64,000 nt of DNA from Trema orientale (Eukaryota; Streptophyta; Magnoliopsida; Rosales; Cannabaceae), in contig JXTC01000316.1 of the NCBI GenBank assembly GCA_002914845.1, positions 1 through 64,000 on the forward strand. The letters are read 5' to 3'. The notes under the pieces were generated by a model, which did not search any database, was not told the DNA's origin, and worked only from the letters and a program-made list of their open reading frames with translations. Both the position numbers and the translations under genes were made by a program. Positions 47,830-61,206 of this stretch are shown piece after piece (position 1 is the stretch's first letter; the number at the start of each line of letters is the position of its first letter).

Positions 47830-49526
47830 TACTTGGCCAAGGAAGAGGCCGCTATATGGCTCACCGGCCTTACCTGCTGTGCTAAAGTCTGATATTAGAT
47901 TGTAATAATGGCCAGAGGGTGAAACGACATCATTTACAAATGTCGTATTAGACTGTGGGATTGGATTGGGTTTTATATTTTTGGGTTTGGGCTCGTAGTG
48001 GCGAATGGACAGTATCAGCCCAAGTAGATGTAAGTAAGCCCATTGATGACTCCATTTTTCAATGAAGCGAAGCGTGCGTGCGATATTAGAATTTTTACCC
48101 TAATTTTGTCTAAGAAATTCAATTTTGTCCTTCATTTGCTCCCTAAATTTTCGAAATTATACCTTTCGGACGCCAATTTTATAGAAAAATTCAGTAATGC
48201 CCCTGATTTAATTTTATTTTATTAATTTTACAAATATTATTTTGAAATACTTAATATTATCCTCACTTTTTTGTGATACCTTTTTTTAGACTCACTTTAA
48301 TCACTCTTTTTAGTCCTATGTTGGTCTATATTGACTAATGACTAATATATTTCAAAATAGTTACCCTTTTATGTTTTTCATGAGTTACATATTACTAAAT
48401 TACAAATCCATCTGAAGAAAAGGAATAAGAAAAAATGCATGCATAGAGCCATAAAAGAGTAAAAGAAAGCAAATTTAGTTAAAATTATTTTTAGTGTATG
48501 CCCACTACAAAAATTTTCTGGCCCATCGTTGCACGCTAGTACATATACTTTTTATCAGCTTGACATAATATATAATCTAAAGTCTTTTAGCAAAATGACA
48601 ATATGAAACTTTTCTATTTACACTGAGCAACCATAAAGAGTAAAAATAAAATCGCAGTATATAAAAGCAAATGTGACTCAAATCATTTTGTAAATAAAAG
48701 TTTGGACATGACTTTTCATTTCTCATGTTGTCATTTAATCCAATTCCTCTATAGAATCATGTTCATATGTATGATAGTAAAGCGTGAGTATTAGGTGACA
48801 TTAAAAAAGAACCAACTAAATTTGTCATTATTACAATTTGCATGAAAATTTTAATTAAAACATTATCATATGTGTAGTAGGTACTAACTACATTATGTGA
48901 CGCGTATTATTATTATTATTATTTTTTTTTTCTCGTAATAGAAAGTCTTTCCTTTCTATAACGATAAACGTAATTCCACTCCCTTAAAAGATGTTAGATT
49001 AAGAAAACTATTCCCTTAAGCTGATTAGAAAGAATTATTTGTATCCTAAAACAAGAGAAACCAATATATTTAAAAGAACCATTTTGTAATTACTAGCAGG
49101 CACTCTTTTTCCTATTTTGTTTTACATTATTTTATTTGATTGCCTTTTCTTTTTTCCCTAAAAGAATGAGTAACACTAGAGACACTACTAACTTACACAA
49201 AAAATTTACACCACATGAGTTGACATTCATATCAATCACTAAATTTTGAATGGCGTGGTCCCACTCATAGATAAAAGAGTATTTTTATTAGATGCCACAT
49301 TATTGATGTAACTTTTTAATGTCCCATCATTATTCTAAAAAATAGGATTTAATTAAATAACTTCCACCGTAATTCAAAAAAAAAAAAAAACTTACATATC
49401 TTTAAAGTCGAACTCCGAACCTAGTATTCAATCCCACTCCATTCGCTGAGCAAGCCACGTTGATTGCTCGTTAATTGATTTGTGGATTCGTTTACTAACA
49501 TGAGATATTTTGTAGTATTCACACAT
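47830..49526. other. Intergenic DNA, AT-rich, no gene
   Basis: About 47830-48000 is the promoter and leader of the methyltransferase gene. From 48060 to 48540 there is a stretch of the 'aatttttaccctaattttgtct ... ggcccatcgttgcacgctag' type which may be a decayed transposon. About 49165-49335 has weakly inverted ends (gagtaacactagagacac at the left; gtcccatcattattc at the right) and could be a small MITE. None is certain. Confidence 0.35.
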
Positions 49527-49543
49527 AAATCGGTTAGACATAA

Positions 49544-50952
49544 CCTCTGGTGAGGTTACTTGTGCAGAGGCTTATAAATCTTTGGCTGGTCCCTCAGTGA
49601 AGGAGAGATGGGGTAACAAATTCTGGGCTAGCTTCATCCCTCCATCTCGCTCTCTTGTTTTTTGGCGGTCGGTTCAGGATAAGCTTCCAACCGAACAGAA
49701 CCTAGTTCGTCGTGGGTTATGTCTTCCTTCTTGTTGTCGTTTCTGCTTCCGCCATGAAGAGAGTGCTGAGCATCTCTTTCTCTCTTGTGAGTATACTAGT
49801 TGTCTTTGGGGTGCTATTTCCTCAGCTTTTCGGTGACGTATTCGGCTAGATGGCTCTATTATTGATCTTTGGCAAGATGCTCTTCAAGCTAATTTTAGCA
49901 GTCAACTTATGCAACTCTGGCGAACCGCAATAGTTTCTGCTATTTGGGTTATTTGGACTTCACGAAACAAGTTACTTTTTGATAATGAGTTTGTCCACAT
50001 TTCCTTTGCTATATCACTTGTTTGGCGTGCAATCCGTGAATCAAATGGTTTTGGATCTCGTGTTATGAATAACTCCCTGGACGAGCTGCTTATTTTGAAA
50101 TGTCTTCATGTTGATTTAAAACCTCCAAAAGCTCCTAAGATTATTGAAGTATTATGGCGTCTCCCTCCGGCAGGTTGGTTAAAGATTAATACGGATGGTG
50201 CAGCTTTTGGTTCGCCAGGTCCAGCTGGTAGTGCAAGTGTATTCCGAACTTTGAGGGGTTTTTACAGAGGCGGTTTTGTGATTCCTCTGGGAATAGCTTA
50301 TGCTTTTGAAGCAGAACTAGCGGCAGCCATTCATGCTATTTTCTATGCATGGGATTTTGGGTGGAAAAGAATTTGGCTTGAGAGTGATTCAGCTTATTTG
50401 GTTTCAATTTTGAAGTCACGGTCTTTGTGTGTTCCTTGGCGATGGAAACCAGCTTGGCTCCATTGTCTCAACCTGATTGCCCAGATGTCTTTTCATGTGT
50501 CACATATCTTTCGTGAAGGGAATGTGGTGGCTGATCTTATGGCGACTAGGGCTCCCAGTGTTCAATCGTCAACTTGGTGGTATTCTGCTCCCCTGTTTCT
50601 TCATGCAGCACTTAATAAGGATAGATTGGGCCATTGCAATTTTCGTTTTTCCTAATTGTCCCTTGTGTAAAACAATGTGCTCTTTTTTCTTTTTTGTGCT
50701 TTTTCCTACTGGGTTTTACACAAAAAGATTTTTAACGAGGCATTGTTGGGAGGTTGTATCAATAGTATTGTTTCGACAGTACTATTTGATTTCTCCTGGG
50801 GCTTTCTTTAGCTGTGTTGTTAGTTTGTTCTTCTTTTCCTCCTTTCTTTGAGCTTTATAACTTTTCCTCCTTTGTATCTCTTTTTATTTTATTTTAATAA
50901 ATAAATACCAGAGGGCCCTCCTCTTGGTATCATTTATCAAAAAAAAAAAAAA
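49544..50952 (+). mobile_element. 5'-truncated LINE (L1-type) retrotransposon, zf-RVT and RNase H
   Basis: The segment is framed by an exact 17-bp target duplication, AAATCGGTTAGACATAA (49527-49543 and 50953-50969), and ends in a poly(A) tail. It keeps the last part of the second LINE frame. The zinc-knuckle zf-RVT domain is RWGNKFWASFIPPS ... CRFCFRHEESAEHLFLSCEY. The RNase H domain follows (INTDGAAFGSPGPAGSA ... FEAELAAAIHAIFYAW ... WLESDSAYLV). The frame is open to 50655 except for one TGA at 49834-49836. Reverse transcriptase and endonuclease are missing through 5' truncation, so it is inactive. The good frame and exact duplication mean a fairly young insertion. Confidence 0.92.
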
Positions 50953-50969
50953 AATCGGTTAGACATAAA

Positions 50970-51699
50970 AGTGTTTTTGAAAAAAAAAAAAAAGAGGAGT
51001 TATATTTAACAGTCTCTGTTAAGTCAAAGGACACCTGTTAAAATATTTTTTTTTTCAAAAAAATTAAACTAAAAATTGAGAGCCAAACAAGGTACTTGGA
51101 TAGTGATACCAACTTACCAAGTAAGTGGTAATTGATTAATTATGCAATCAGTGGCGCCTAAATGAAACGGCAGGTGAACATTTACGTGTCTCAGAATCCG
51201 ATGGTCACTGCAGCTTCGGAGATGGAAAAATCCCCCGAGACAAAATTATCAAACCCAAACTTTTTGGGTTCAAACTTCAAGCATTGGTGATTGGCCAGCC
51301 AAAACTAAAACAAATAAATAAAATAAAATAAGGGACCCCAAACCTCAAGTATTGGGCAGTTAAAAGTAAAACCATTAACAAGATGAAGGTGACAATTACA
51401 ATACCCCTCTCTTCTTCTTCTTAGTCTTCTTGTATTATTATTATCCTTTCGCTTTGCAACGTTCGAGTGTTTACGCCACAACATTTAATAAATGTTAAAA
51501 TAAATAAATAAATAAATAAATAAAAGATGGTTTTTTTTTTTTTCCCGGGCGAAAGGATTGAGGACCAGAAAATTTCTATCCGACCCAGCAAGAAACCTGA
51601 CCCACCCAGTACCCACCACCAATTTGTAGCTTGTATAAGTATCAAAATCAAACAGTTAAAACTACCCATTTGGCCAACCTGTGTTTCTGTACAGCTCCA
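50970..51699. other. Promoter region of the hydrolase-fold gene
   Basis: No gene is seen. AAAT/TTTA-rich repeats, including an (aaat)n tract at about 51500-51525, precede the start codon at 51700. Confidence 0.4.
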
Positions 51700-54600
51700 A
51701 TGGCCATTCCTTGTCATCAATTCCATCTCCTTCTCCCAACTCCTATTCATGCTTCCTTCTCAACCCCTTGGAAAACCACCAAGAACCCTCTAAGCTTCAG
51801 TTGCAGAGCCTCAAGCAAAGATGATAAACAGCAGGTATATATATATATTGCTCATCTTTTTATTTCTTAATTCATTGAACTCTCTGTTTTTCTGCTCTTT
51901 TTAATTTTTATTTTTGAATTTTCCTTTGCACTAGGATTATTTGATTGATGCTCCTGTTTCCATTGGTGATGGATTCTCCTTCAGTGGAGGTGTGACTCAG
52001 TTCTCATGCTAGATAATAAGACCCTCTTGTAATTTTTAAATATGATGGAGAGACTCATGCTAAGAAGGTTTTGGACAGGAAAATACTCGGATGGACCGAG
52101 CCCTTCAGATGAATGGTTTAAGCAAGGGAAGATAGTGAGTCCCATTAAGCTTCTTTTACTTTTATCACTAACTATGTCCAATTTAATGTTGGTCTGATCC
52201 ATAATGCATGATTAGCCTCAGAAATTGCCATTTTATTCTATGTCGTTTTTCTGAGAAAGTTGTCGTTTTGGTCCATATGGTTTTCTTTTCTAGGTGAAAG
52301 CTCATCCTGTTCTTGGTTCTGGTGGGAAGGCAAAAGATCCCATTTTTGGACTTGCAATGGGTTCCACATCTCAGGTCCCACCTGATGTTTTCAGGTAGAT
52401 TTTTAAATTATAATTTCAAATCACTGTAGGCATGCGTGAGAGTCGAAACATTGAAATTTTGGTGGTTAGAGTGGTGTATGTGGTGTTCTATGCAGAAATT
52501 GAGATGGGATTATTTGCAGGGCTTACCGATTGAAACATGCTCTCTCTATATATGATTTTGTCCAATAGATGGTTTTGCGTTGAATCCGGAAGTGCTGATA
52601 ATCCTTCGGTTATATTAGTTCATGGTTTCCCTTCCCAGGTTAGTCTTTTTCCATTATTTGGCTGAAAAAGGGTCCCAATTTCTGTGTGTATTGCTGTTAC
52701 ATTATGATTAAACTGATTGGAATAAGAGGACACATTATATGAGTTCAACTTTTCGAAATAGTGGAAGTTCTGCTGACTATATCCATATCTTGGTAGCCAT
52801 GTTTTAGTTGAGAGCTTCTCTATCCATAAAACTGTTGAATTGGACTGCAAGCTATTACTGATTTTTTGGAAGTTCTGCTAACTAATGTTATTTGACAGGC
52901 GTACTCTTATCGCAAAGTTGTTCCCATACTTTCTAAAGACTTCCATCCAATTGCTTTTGATTGGCTAGGTGAGATGATAGCTTTTGTATAACTTTTAATT
53001 GGATTTGGACCTACATTTACCGCTTACCAAAGAAGAAAAGTTAAGTTTGACAGACATGTGAAGAGATTGAATTTTTCTGTGGCTTTTGGTATTGAGCTGC
53101 TAATACTGTGTGTTTTCTTGATGACTTAATTCAAAGCATGGCTTGTATAGACATAGATGTATAGATATACTTCTGTCTATGTTCTTGCATTCAGTGTTAC
53201 TCTTTTTGTTAGATGCATCTCTTTTCGTGACTTCAGCTAATAGTATGGTATTCGAATGATTAACTGTTTTCTGTCTTCTTTACCTTTCCCTTGCAGGGTT
53301 TGGATTTTCGGATAAACCTCAACCTGGATATGGATTTGACTACACTCTGGATGGTAAATGCTTTTCATGGTCTTGATTAAGGGCAGATGAGAACTGAAAA
53401 ATAGTATAGATAGTAAAAATACCTACTATCATCTACTATCAGAAAATTAAATAACACTGGTTATGTCTCTGGTAAACCTTGTTATGGATTGCAGAGTATG
53501 TATCATCGTTCGAATCGTTGATAAATGAAGTTGCAGTTAATAAAGTGTCCCTCGTTGTTCAGGCATGTTTTTCTTTCTTTATCTTTTTTCTTTTGTTTCT
53601 CCCCATTTGACATGATTAATCATGTCGTAACATTTAAGTTTCTATCATATTTGGTGTGCTTCGCAGGGATACTTTGCACCAGTAATTGTCAAATATGCCA
53701 GCAATCATCAGGAAAAGATTAATGATATAATACTCGTCAATCCTCCGGTATGGCTTCTCCGAAAATTTATTATTTAGTTCATTGTATTGTTCTAATTAAA
53801 TCGATAACATCTGAGTTATATGGTCTTTGTCTTGTTTTATCAAGCTAACAGCGAAGCATTCCAACCTTCCATCAACCTTGTCTATATTCAGCAACTTTTT
53901 ATTAGGTGAAATATTTTCCCAGGTATGAGAAAGTTCCCTCTGCGTATTATATTAGAATGCCAATCTTATTTTGATATCATGTTTTTCCTTTCTGGTTGGT
54001 CCTGCAGATAAAATTATTACTACCATAAACATATGATATTTTGCTGTTTTATCCAACTAGGACCCTCTAAGGGCTAGTGATAAAGCCTTGACAAGCTGTG
54101 GTCCTTACAAAATCAAAGAAGATGATTTAATGGTTTATAGAAGACCTTACCTCACATCTGGTTCCTCAGGGTTTGCATTAAATGCAATTAGCAGGTCCAT
54201 GAAAAAAGAGTTGAAGGTGAGTGGCCTTTCTAATTATTTGGATTTTCACGTCTTTCCAATAAAGTCTTAGTATGGACTTCGGATTTTGTCATTTCATAGG
54301 TCCGTTGGATAATAGGATTGATATAAAATTCCCATCTTGTAGATTTATATGTGAAGTGTTTTTCATCTCGTATAAAAGGAGATTTAGCTGTATATGGCTT
54401 TTCTTGTTTAGCTTTTGTTGTGGTTGGTGTACATGGCAGAAATATGTGGAAGAAATGAGGACGGTACTACTTGACAAGAGTTGGAAAGTTAAGACTACGG
54501 TATGCTGGGGACAAAGAGATCGCTGGCTGACCTTTGATGGAGTTGAAGATTTCTGCAAAGATTCACAGCAAAAGCTTATCGAGATTCCTAATGTACCAAC

Positions 54601-54879
54601 TCTATCTTCTTATGCATGGATACCTGAACTTGAAAGTAAAAATCTGATTGATTTGTTATCAGATTAATCTAGAAAAAATGGATTTTATTTGTCCACAAAG
54701 TCCATTTAACTTTGGTAGTATTGTTAATATTAAAATATCCGAAAAGTTGAATTATCAATCGAAGTCAGAAGTTAATTTTTGGGGTTTTGCAGGCAGGGCA
54801 CCATGTACAGGAAGATTGTGGCGAGGATCTCGGACAGATCATTGCTGGGATTATTAGTAAAAAGAGCTCAATTCTATGA
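51700..54879 (+). CDS. Plastid alpha/beta-hydrolase-fold protein (At1g52510-like)
   Basis: Haloalkane-dehalogenase-like alpha/beta-hydrolase-fold protein, likely plastid. Thirteen exons: 51700-51834, 51935-51989, 52079-52134, 52294-52394, 52569-52638, 52899-52968, 53297-53353, 53495-53562, 53667-53747, 53845-53922, 54061-54216, 54440-54592, 54793-54879. These give 388 residues. The N terminus (about 1-40, rich in Ser, Thr and basic residues, ending SFSCRASSK) looks like a transit peptide. The oxyanion-side VILVHGFPSQ (about 135), the acid region CWGQRDRW (about 336) and a C-terminal AGHHVQED His (about 363) are seen. The nucleophile elbow, however, reads SLVVQGYFAP, lacking the usual GxSxG or Asp. 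It may be a non-enzymatic fold or use another chemistry. The eighth intron has a GC donor (GTTCAG|GCATGT). The substrate is unknown. Confidence 0.88.
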
Positions 54880-55267
54880 TTTTTTTTTTGGACTTTTATA
54901 AAATAAACTTTCCTTCTCTTTTTCTCTTTTATCCTAGCTGTTTGCTGTTTTGCTTGACTATATAACTATAAAAAATCTGTAACATATACTTCTGGTTTTG
55001 GACCGTTCTGTGAATTAAGTATCAATATTTTTAACTATCAGAGAGCAATAAACAGAAATTCAATGGCTATTAAGTTATTGTCAGAAAGAATGAATCAAAA
55101 GAATTACAAGCTTGTATGACTCTAGTTGTCGTAACATCTGTAGGTACGTAAATATGAGCAATATTCAAAGCACGTCATATAATAGACGCTGCTTGATTTT
55201 TCCATTTCAATGTCTAAAAGGACCTCAAGTTTTCAAGAATTCACTTCTCCTTCAATAAAACTTCTAG
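54880..55267. other. Short convergent spacer
   Basis: The 3' ends of the hydrolase-fold gene and the DUF707 gene face each other here. I see only probable untranslated sequence. Confidence 0.4.
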
Positions 55268-58200
55268 TCAAATTGCTTGTTTTTGTGGTGGTTTCTGATA
55301 TGTTTTTTTCCAGTACCCATCCTCTTTAATCGCCTTAAACCATCTGTGCTTGAAGATCTCTAATTCAGTGAATGATAGCTTTCTCACCTGTCCAATACAT
55401 ATGCAAGAACAATAAATAAGTACATTCATCTGTATGATAACCTAAGAAAACCAAGTTGGTACTTTGTTACAGAAATTTATACACACAAGAGTTCTCTAAA
55501 AGGCGTACATACCTCAGTTCGAGCGTCGGATTGCGTAGACTGTGCTTGTGCCTGTAAAATACAACGTTTAAATCATTCCTAAACAGCAAATTCGATGTTT
55601 AGTTGTAGTTTAAGATTTGCAAAAGAGATTGGTTTGATCAGGAAATTTAACGATTTTGAGCAGATCGATCATTGCGATAGGATCACACTGAGATATTTTG
55701 AGTTCTGTGTTAGAGTCTCTAACCTTGTTGTCTGGTTCTGAACCCCCTAGTGTAGGAAGGCCATAATGAATTATGTACTCGGAATCTACAACTCCAACTT
55801 TTTTGGTTCGATCCCCCTGTCAACAATTTGTTTCAAACATAAAACAAAAACATTTTGTAGACATTTAAGCAAAAGAAACGATATATTTAAGGCATGAAAC
55901 TTTGCCTGTGCGCAATAACCGAGCAGGAAGTCCACTCCCCATGCATGAACCAAGTCATTCTGTCATGTAATCAGGTATTAAAAAAAAAAAAATAATAATA
56001 ATAATTGAAACCTTACATGCATATATGTATATACAGATAGATGAAATGCTTAACCTTTATCCTTATGTTCAAAAATTATGTAAAAATCTCAACATTTTGG
56101 TAATGATAAAAGTACCTGAATCAAATGCCAAGCACAGCGCCAAGAGGCGGTTGAGAAAACAGGAGCCATCATCTCTACCCACCTGTCATATAATCATAAG
56201 CTTAAATTTAATTATGTTACATATGCTTAAATTTATATTGTGTATGTATACAAATCAATATAATTCCAATTTTATATAATGTACCAAACGAATATTTTCA
56301 TAATGGTGTATGTAAAGAAATGTACGTAAAATTTTCTACCCTGTACATGGAGGCTCTGTACTGTTTTGATCACACTTCTTAGCACCAAGCACCTTGTATA
56401 CTTTCCTTTTAATACAATACAAAAAATAACAGAGTTATGAAACTTAGATACCATGTTGTATCTGTTGGAACTCGAAATAAACTACGTGACATGGAAAAAA
56501 AAAGTAATAATAATAAAAACCTGTGTACTCTTTGTTCACTGACTCTCACTGTGATATCATGATGCACTTCGGACTTATTTAGATCAAGTGCCGGCTGTGA
56601 TATCTGTAGTCCTTCTTCTTTAACGATTGAAAGATATCTGCATTGGAAGAAATAAAAGTACACAACCTAATTAGTCTTCATAAGCATTTGGATTGTGAAC
56701 TTCAGCAAAAAAAAAAAAAAAAAATAGCATTTGGATTGTGATTAAGGCTCCTAATTAATCTCTAATTAGATTAATACTCGTTATATTATGTGCATGATAA
56801 TAACTTAATAAGTTACCTGTCAACATGGAAATTTTCAACTCCAAGGTCTTCATCCCAGAGAAATATATAAGAATAGTCTGGAATTATATCTGGATGCATG
56901 AAACGTTTTGCAAACCACCTAAAAAAGTTCCAAGTATGAAAACCTTTTTTTTTTTCTTTTTTTTTTTCTTTTTTGTTTTTGGTGTGCATATATATTAATA
57001 ATGGTAAGGCCTTAGGGACCATGGTTACTATACCATTTAGTTTGATTTATAGCAGAGACATGTATGGCTCGAGCACTCCATTCTAAGTCCTTCCAATCAT
57101 TCACATTTCCATCATAATGAAAAAGCATCACAACGAAATTGCTCTTTAGGAACTGTCAAACAATGAATCAAGAGATAAATTTAAGTGTAGAAACAATGAA
57201 TCAAGAGATAAATTTAAGTGTAGAAAAACAGACTAATTTGAGAATTATTGACACCAAAAATTGGTTAAACGACACCAAAATTGATGTAACAACGAGATTG
57301 TAATTTTGGTTAGTAAAACGACTAAAAAATAGAAATAACGACACGGTTTTATAGTAGTTCAGCTGGAAATAAAATAGCCTACATCCATTATAGTTGATAT
57401 TATTGAGAGTATTTGTAAAGGAATTTACAATAGTATTTTAAGGGCTTTGGATCCGATCCCATTTTCTTTGTTTTTGGGTCTATATATAATGTCGGGTTCA
57501 CTGTGGCATTACTATAGCGAGCATGTGTTAGTAGCTGAAAATAATGTGGGATTATCAAGAGTGAGTGAATTTTGTCTCCCACTATCTTATTTAGCGTGCC
57601 ACAATAATTATATCAATAATTGATAGTCTCGAAGTCGGTCTGCTCACTCCCAATCATTATCTTTCTCCTCGTTATTTTGAGCAGGCCTTCTCATCTCAAC
57701 TGCCGTTATCTTTGCGAGCTCAACCGCTGTTATCTTTGCGAGCAAACTATTCGAGCATATTTTTATTCAAGCAAATAAGAAATTACGCATAACAAGCGTC
57801 AAAATTGAAAAAAAATATTTGACAAAGGGTGTATGAAAAGTTTGGATTCACCTTGTTCACGATTTTATTGACGTTTTCTTTTAGCTTTATTCCTACTGCC
57901 ATGGCCAGCAAGTTTGATGATATTTTGGGGTTCTATACATAAAACAACAAAATTCAGTTCAAAACTATCTACGACTTCTCTTGCTATAATAAAAGTATAT
58001 ATTTATTCTTTTTCTTGAAAAAATAAAGCTGGACCTTTTTATTTCTGGGGCCCCACAATGGTTGCATTAGCAAGTCAGAAGTCCTTCTGACAATACCTCT
58101 AGGCAAAGCATCAATTTCATGAGGCCAGCGTTGCGTCTAAAGATAAAAATACCATTGTTCATAATATAATAAATTATATATAAGATATGATAGATATTAT

Positions 58201-58672
58201 ATTACATTTAAGAGCAGTGATTTTGGTTAATTCATCACACAGAAAAAGCTCGAAAAAGATGGACAAACCTCACAATTATCACACCTTGTAGTACGCAGTT
58301 TCCACGCTGAGAAACTCTGTTGAACAGATAGATAACGTTAAAAACAGTGGTAAAATATATATTATTTACGGGCACGGATATAATCCCTTAAAGGACCGGT
58401 TCTATTCATATTTTAACTAATATATGTCACATTTGTTTAATACTGTATCGGTTAAAACGTGACATATGTTGGTTAAAACATTGGACATAACCGATCTCCT
58501 CAAAAGAACAAAATCCATGGCCTTGTTTATATATATATATATATATATTTATATAGATGCTTACCTCTTTATTATCTATGACAAATATTGCACTCCAAAT
58601 AAAAGCTGCCGAAAAGAGAACCACGGCAGAAACGAATATGCAGTAAAATGGTCTAAGCTGTTTGTTCTCCAT
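55268..58672 (-). CDS. DUF707 family protein, type II membrane
   Basis: Plant DUF707 protein ('lysine ketoglutarate reductase trans-splicing-like' in databases, a misleading name); the fold suggests a Golgi glycosyltransferase-like protein, but the reaction is unknown. Thirteen exons: 58672-58565, 58316-58269, 58136-58035, 57932-57852, 57152-57034, 56918-56817, 56637-56521, 56405-56340, 56182-56116, 55959-55906, 55816-55724, 55551-55513, 55387-55268. These give 371 residues. A signal anchor lies at about 9-31. Family blocks are LLAMAVGIKLKENVNKIV, FVVMLFHYDGNVNDWKDLEW, YIFLWDEDLGVENFHVDRYL, EGLQISQPALD, GWVEMMAPVFS and GDRTKKVGVVDSEYIIHYGL. The acidic WDEDLG motif may bind a metal or nucleotide sugar (inference). 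The tenth intron has a GC donor (GCACAG|GCAAAG). Confidence 0.9.
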
Positions 58673-61189
58673 CTTAGTAGAGTTCTTTAGGCAAATTAAA
58701 CAAAAGAATGGATTTAGTTAATCAAATGAGAGATATCACAAGTGCCAAAAGCCAAAACCCAGAAAGGAAAATATATACATAAATATATCGATAGAAATTT
58801 GCAGACAGAGAAAAAAAAAAGAAGGCAAATCATAACTTGATATCCAGAGAACGAGAATGATAATTAGGAGAAGAGGTTTACTTACAAAAGTTGACTTTTT
58901 CATCTTTCCCCCCAAAAAAAAGAAGGATATTTCTGAAACAAAAGAAAGAGACAAAAAAGCAAAGCAAGGAGCTAGGTTAGTACGTATAATAATTAAAAGA
59001 GCCTTGAAAAAATGAGATGGCTATATATATAGGATAGGAGGCCCATACAACTTTAAGAAAATAATTGAGGCCATGAACATGAAGAGCATAAAAAAGGAGC
59101 ACGTGAAGAAGCAAAGGCTAAGTTACTTAGAGCTACAAAAAGGTTAGTCCTCTCCTCGATCTAGTTATAAAGGAGTTTTTAAACACAATTTAAATATGGA
59201 GTTCTTTCTTTTAGTGATTTTCACGAATAAAGAAGAAGGCGTTGACCATTACGCCTCCATAAACAGCCGGTCATGATCGTGGCGCTCAAATTGGGTGAAA
59301 AGAAGCCAATAAATTTAAGGAGTTCGGTTTTTCTGGCCAAATAACATATATTTCCAACTTCTAGGATATAGGAGACTTTAGACGATGTACTATGTGTTTA
59401 AGTAGTATGTTTGTGTTAATGCTCATGCTAATGTCATATTTGTCACAAAAAATAACAAAATACTAAATTAGTTATATTTTTTTTAGGTTCAATGCATAGT
59501 ATATTCTAAAGAGCGATGCTAATTAGCACCTTAGTATTCTTATATTCTAATAAATATCGTTCTTTTTAAGTTGTCATCCTTCATAATTGATAAATCAATT
59601 TTGTTATAGATTAGTCATTAAAAAGTGTATTGATTGAACATTAAAAAGTGCATTTTTTATTCAAAATAATTGATTGAATGCTGAAAAGTGTGATATGTAT
59701 ATATTTTTAAAATTATAAATATGATAATTTCGTAATAATTATAAGAATAATTACTAAATGTACTCTTTTTTGCACTTTTAATTTCTGGTTTCACTACTTG
59801 ACATGTGAATTCTATTATTTAGTTTCGCATTTTAATTACATCAAAGACTGGATGTATAAAAAAGAGTACATCTATTATTATCAAATGTCACACTAAGTTT
59901 GGTATATGTTGACATGTGAAATTGGTTAATAGAAGGGATTTGTAGATTTTTTGTCAAATAATAAATAAAAATGATCAAAATAATAATGAATATGAATTTT
60001 ACAGTGATTCGGAGCCAAAAATATGAGCTACATCAACTGAGTCGATGTTATATGGAAGAGCTTACAATGGTTTTCTAGCACAGTACGTATGCATTTACTT
60101 TATGTTTCACTCGAGTGAATTGATCGTTCTCATTTTAGTGATGTGGCTTCCTATTTATAGGATTAGGGAGGCTAGTTTTCCTACTTGTGATAAGATTTTC
60201 CCAATTCTTTGAAGATTCTCGCGTTTTTTCTGCTCTCTAGGTGATATTTGTGAGAATGAACTTCAGGGTATGAGGAGGAACTTTGCACGTGATGAGGAAG
60301 AACTTCGCCAACGAGGTGGAACTTTGTTATTAAGGAGGTTGATTGTGCAAAGAGGATCGTAAGAGGAGCAACCTGGTCTCAAACTACTATCCTCTCATAT
60401 GTGACCAGCCTTAAAATATCGAGCTGGTAGAAAATAATATGCACGACAGTAAACAAAATAACACAACATCGGTGTATAATTTGTGTGCTTTGTACTAAAT
60501 TATAGTATTGGCAGATTTTATACTCTTTTCAGATACTCTTAAAAGTTAAAACAAACAATTTCGCTGAACAAGGAAAAAAAAAAAAAAAAAGACAAGTTTG
60601 CTAGTCAAGAAATGAAAGGGATTGAAAGTAGAAAATTCAATTTTTTGTATCACTTATGCTTTATGTTTTTGGCCTAACTTTGACTTATAGCAGCCTAACA
60701 AACGATTTCTCGTATCTCTATTAATTCATGATAATATTGGATAGTGTTTTTGCTTATTTTTAAGGAATTGACCTTGTTTTTAAACGTATGAGAATACTAA
60801 ATTATTAAAATAACTTGGTCCATTTCGGAAAACCTAAGTACATATATACGATGATCATTTGAAAGATTTAGTACACTTGACCCACAAAAAAAAATATAGA
60901 AAGAGATACTTTAGCATATTTTTTCCATCAAATAATCTTCAAATTACTAGTATTATCCAAATTTAGCCAATAATAAATATTTTGGGAAAATATAGAATTA
61001 ATTATTCAAATTTAGCCGTTAATTAGTCTGGGGATTCGATCCAAAAAGACAAAATGAAGTCTTCGAACGTTGGCCCGTACCACTTTTTCGTTTTAGGAGT
61101 TGAGTTTGTGTGTTGAGCCAATGTACTGATATAGGTTGACAGTTTAGGAGAGTACTGCAAAGCGGGGAAAAAAAATAGGTATTTAAGTC
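58673..61189. other. Intergenic DNA, no gene
   Basis: About 58673-59000 is the DUF707 leader and promoter. The rest is AT-rich. A stretch at about 60040-60420 is less AT-rich ('ggaggaactttgc', 'gaggaagaacttcgcc') and looks like part of a degraded repeat, perhaps an LTR, but ends cannot be fixed. No RNA gene is seen. Confidence 0.35.
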
Positions 61190-61206
61190 CAAATGTTTGG
61201 ATTTTT

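Noticed and set aside
48530..48545. Possible Helitron 3' end (hairpin-like GC stretch followed by CTAG)
   Set aside because: The stem is weak and no TC start or A/T host site could be fixed.
50477..50851. 124-codon frame overlapping the LINE end
   Set aside because: It is the RNase H region in the wrong frame and then T-rich tail sequence.
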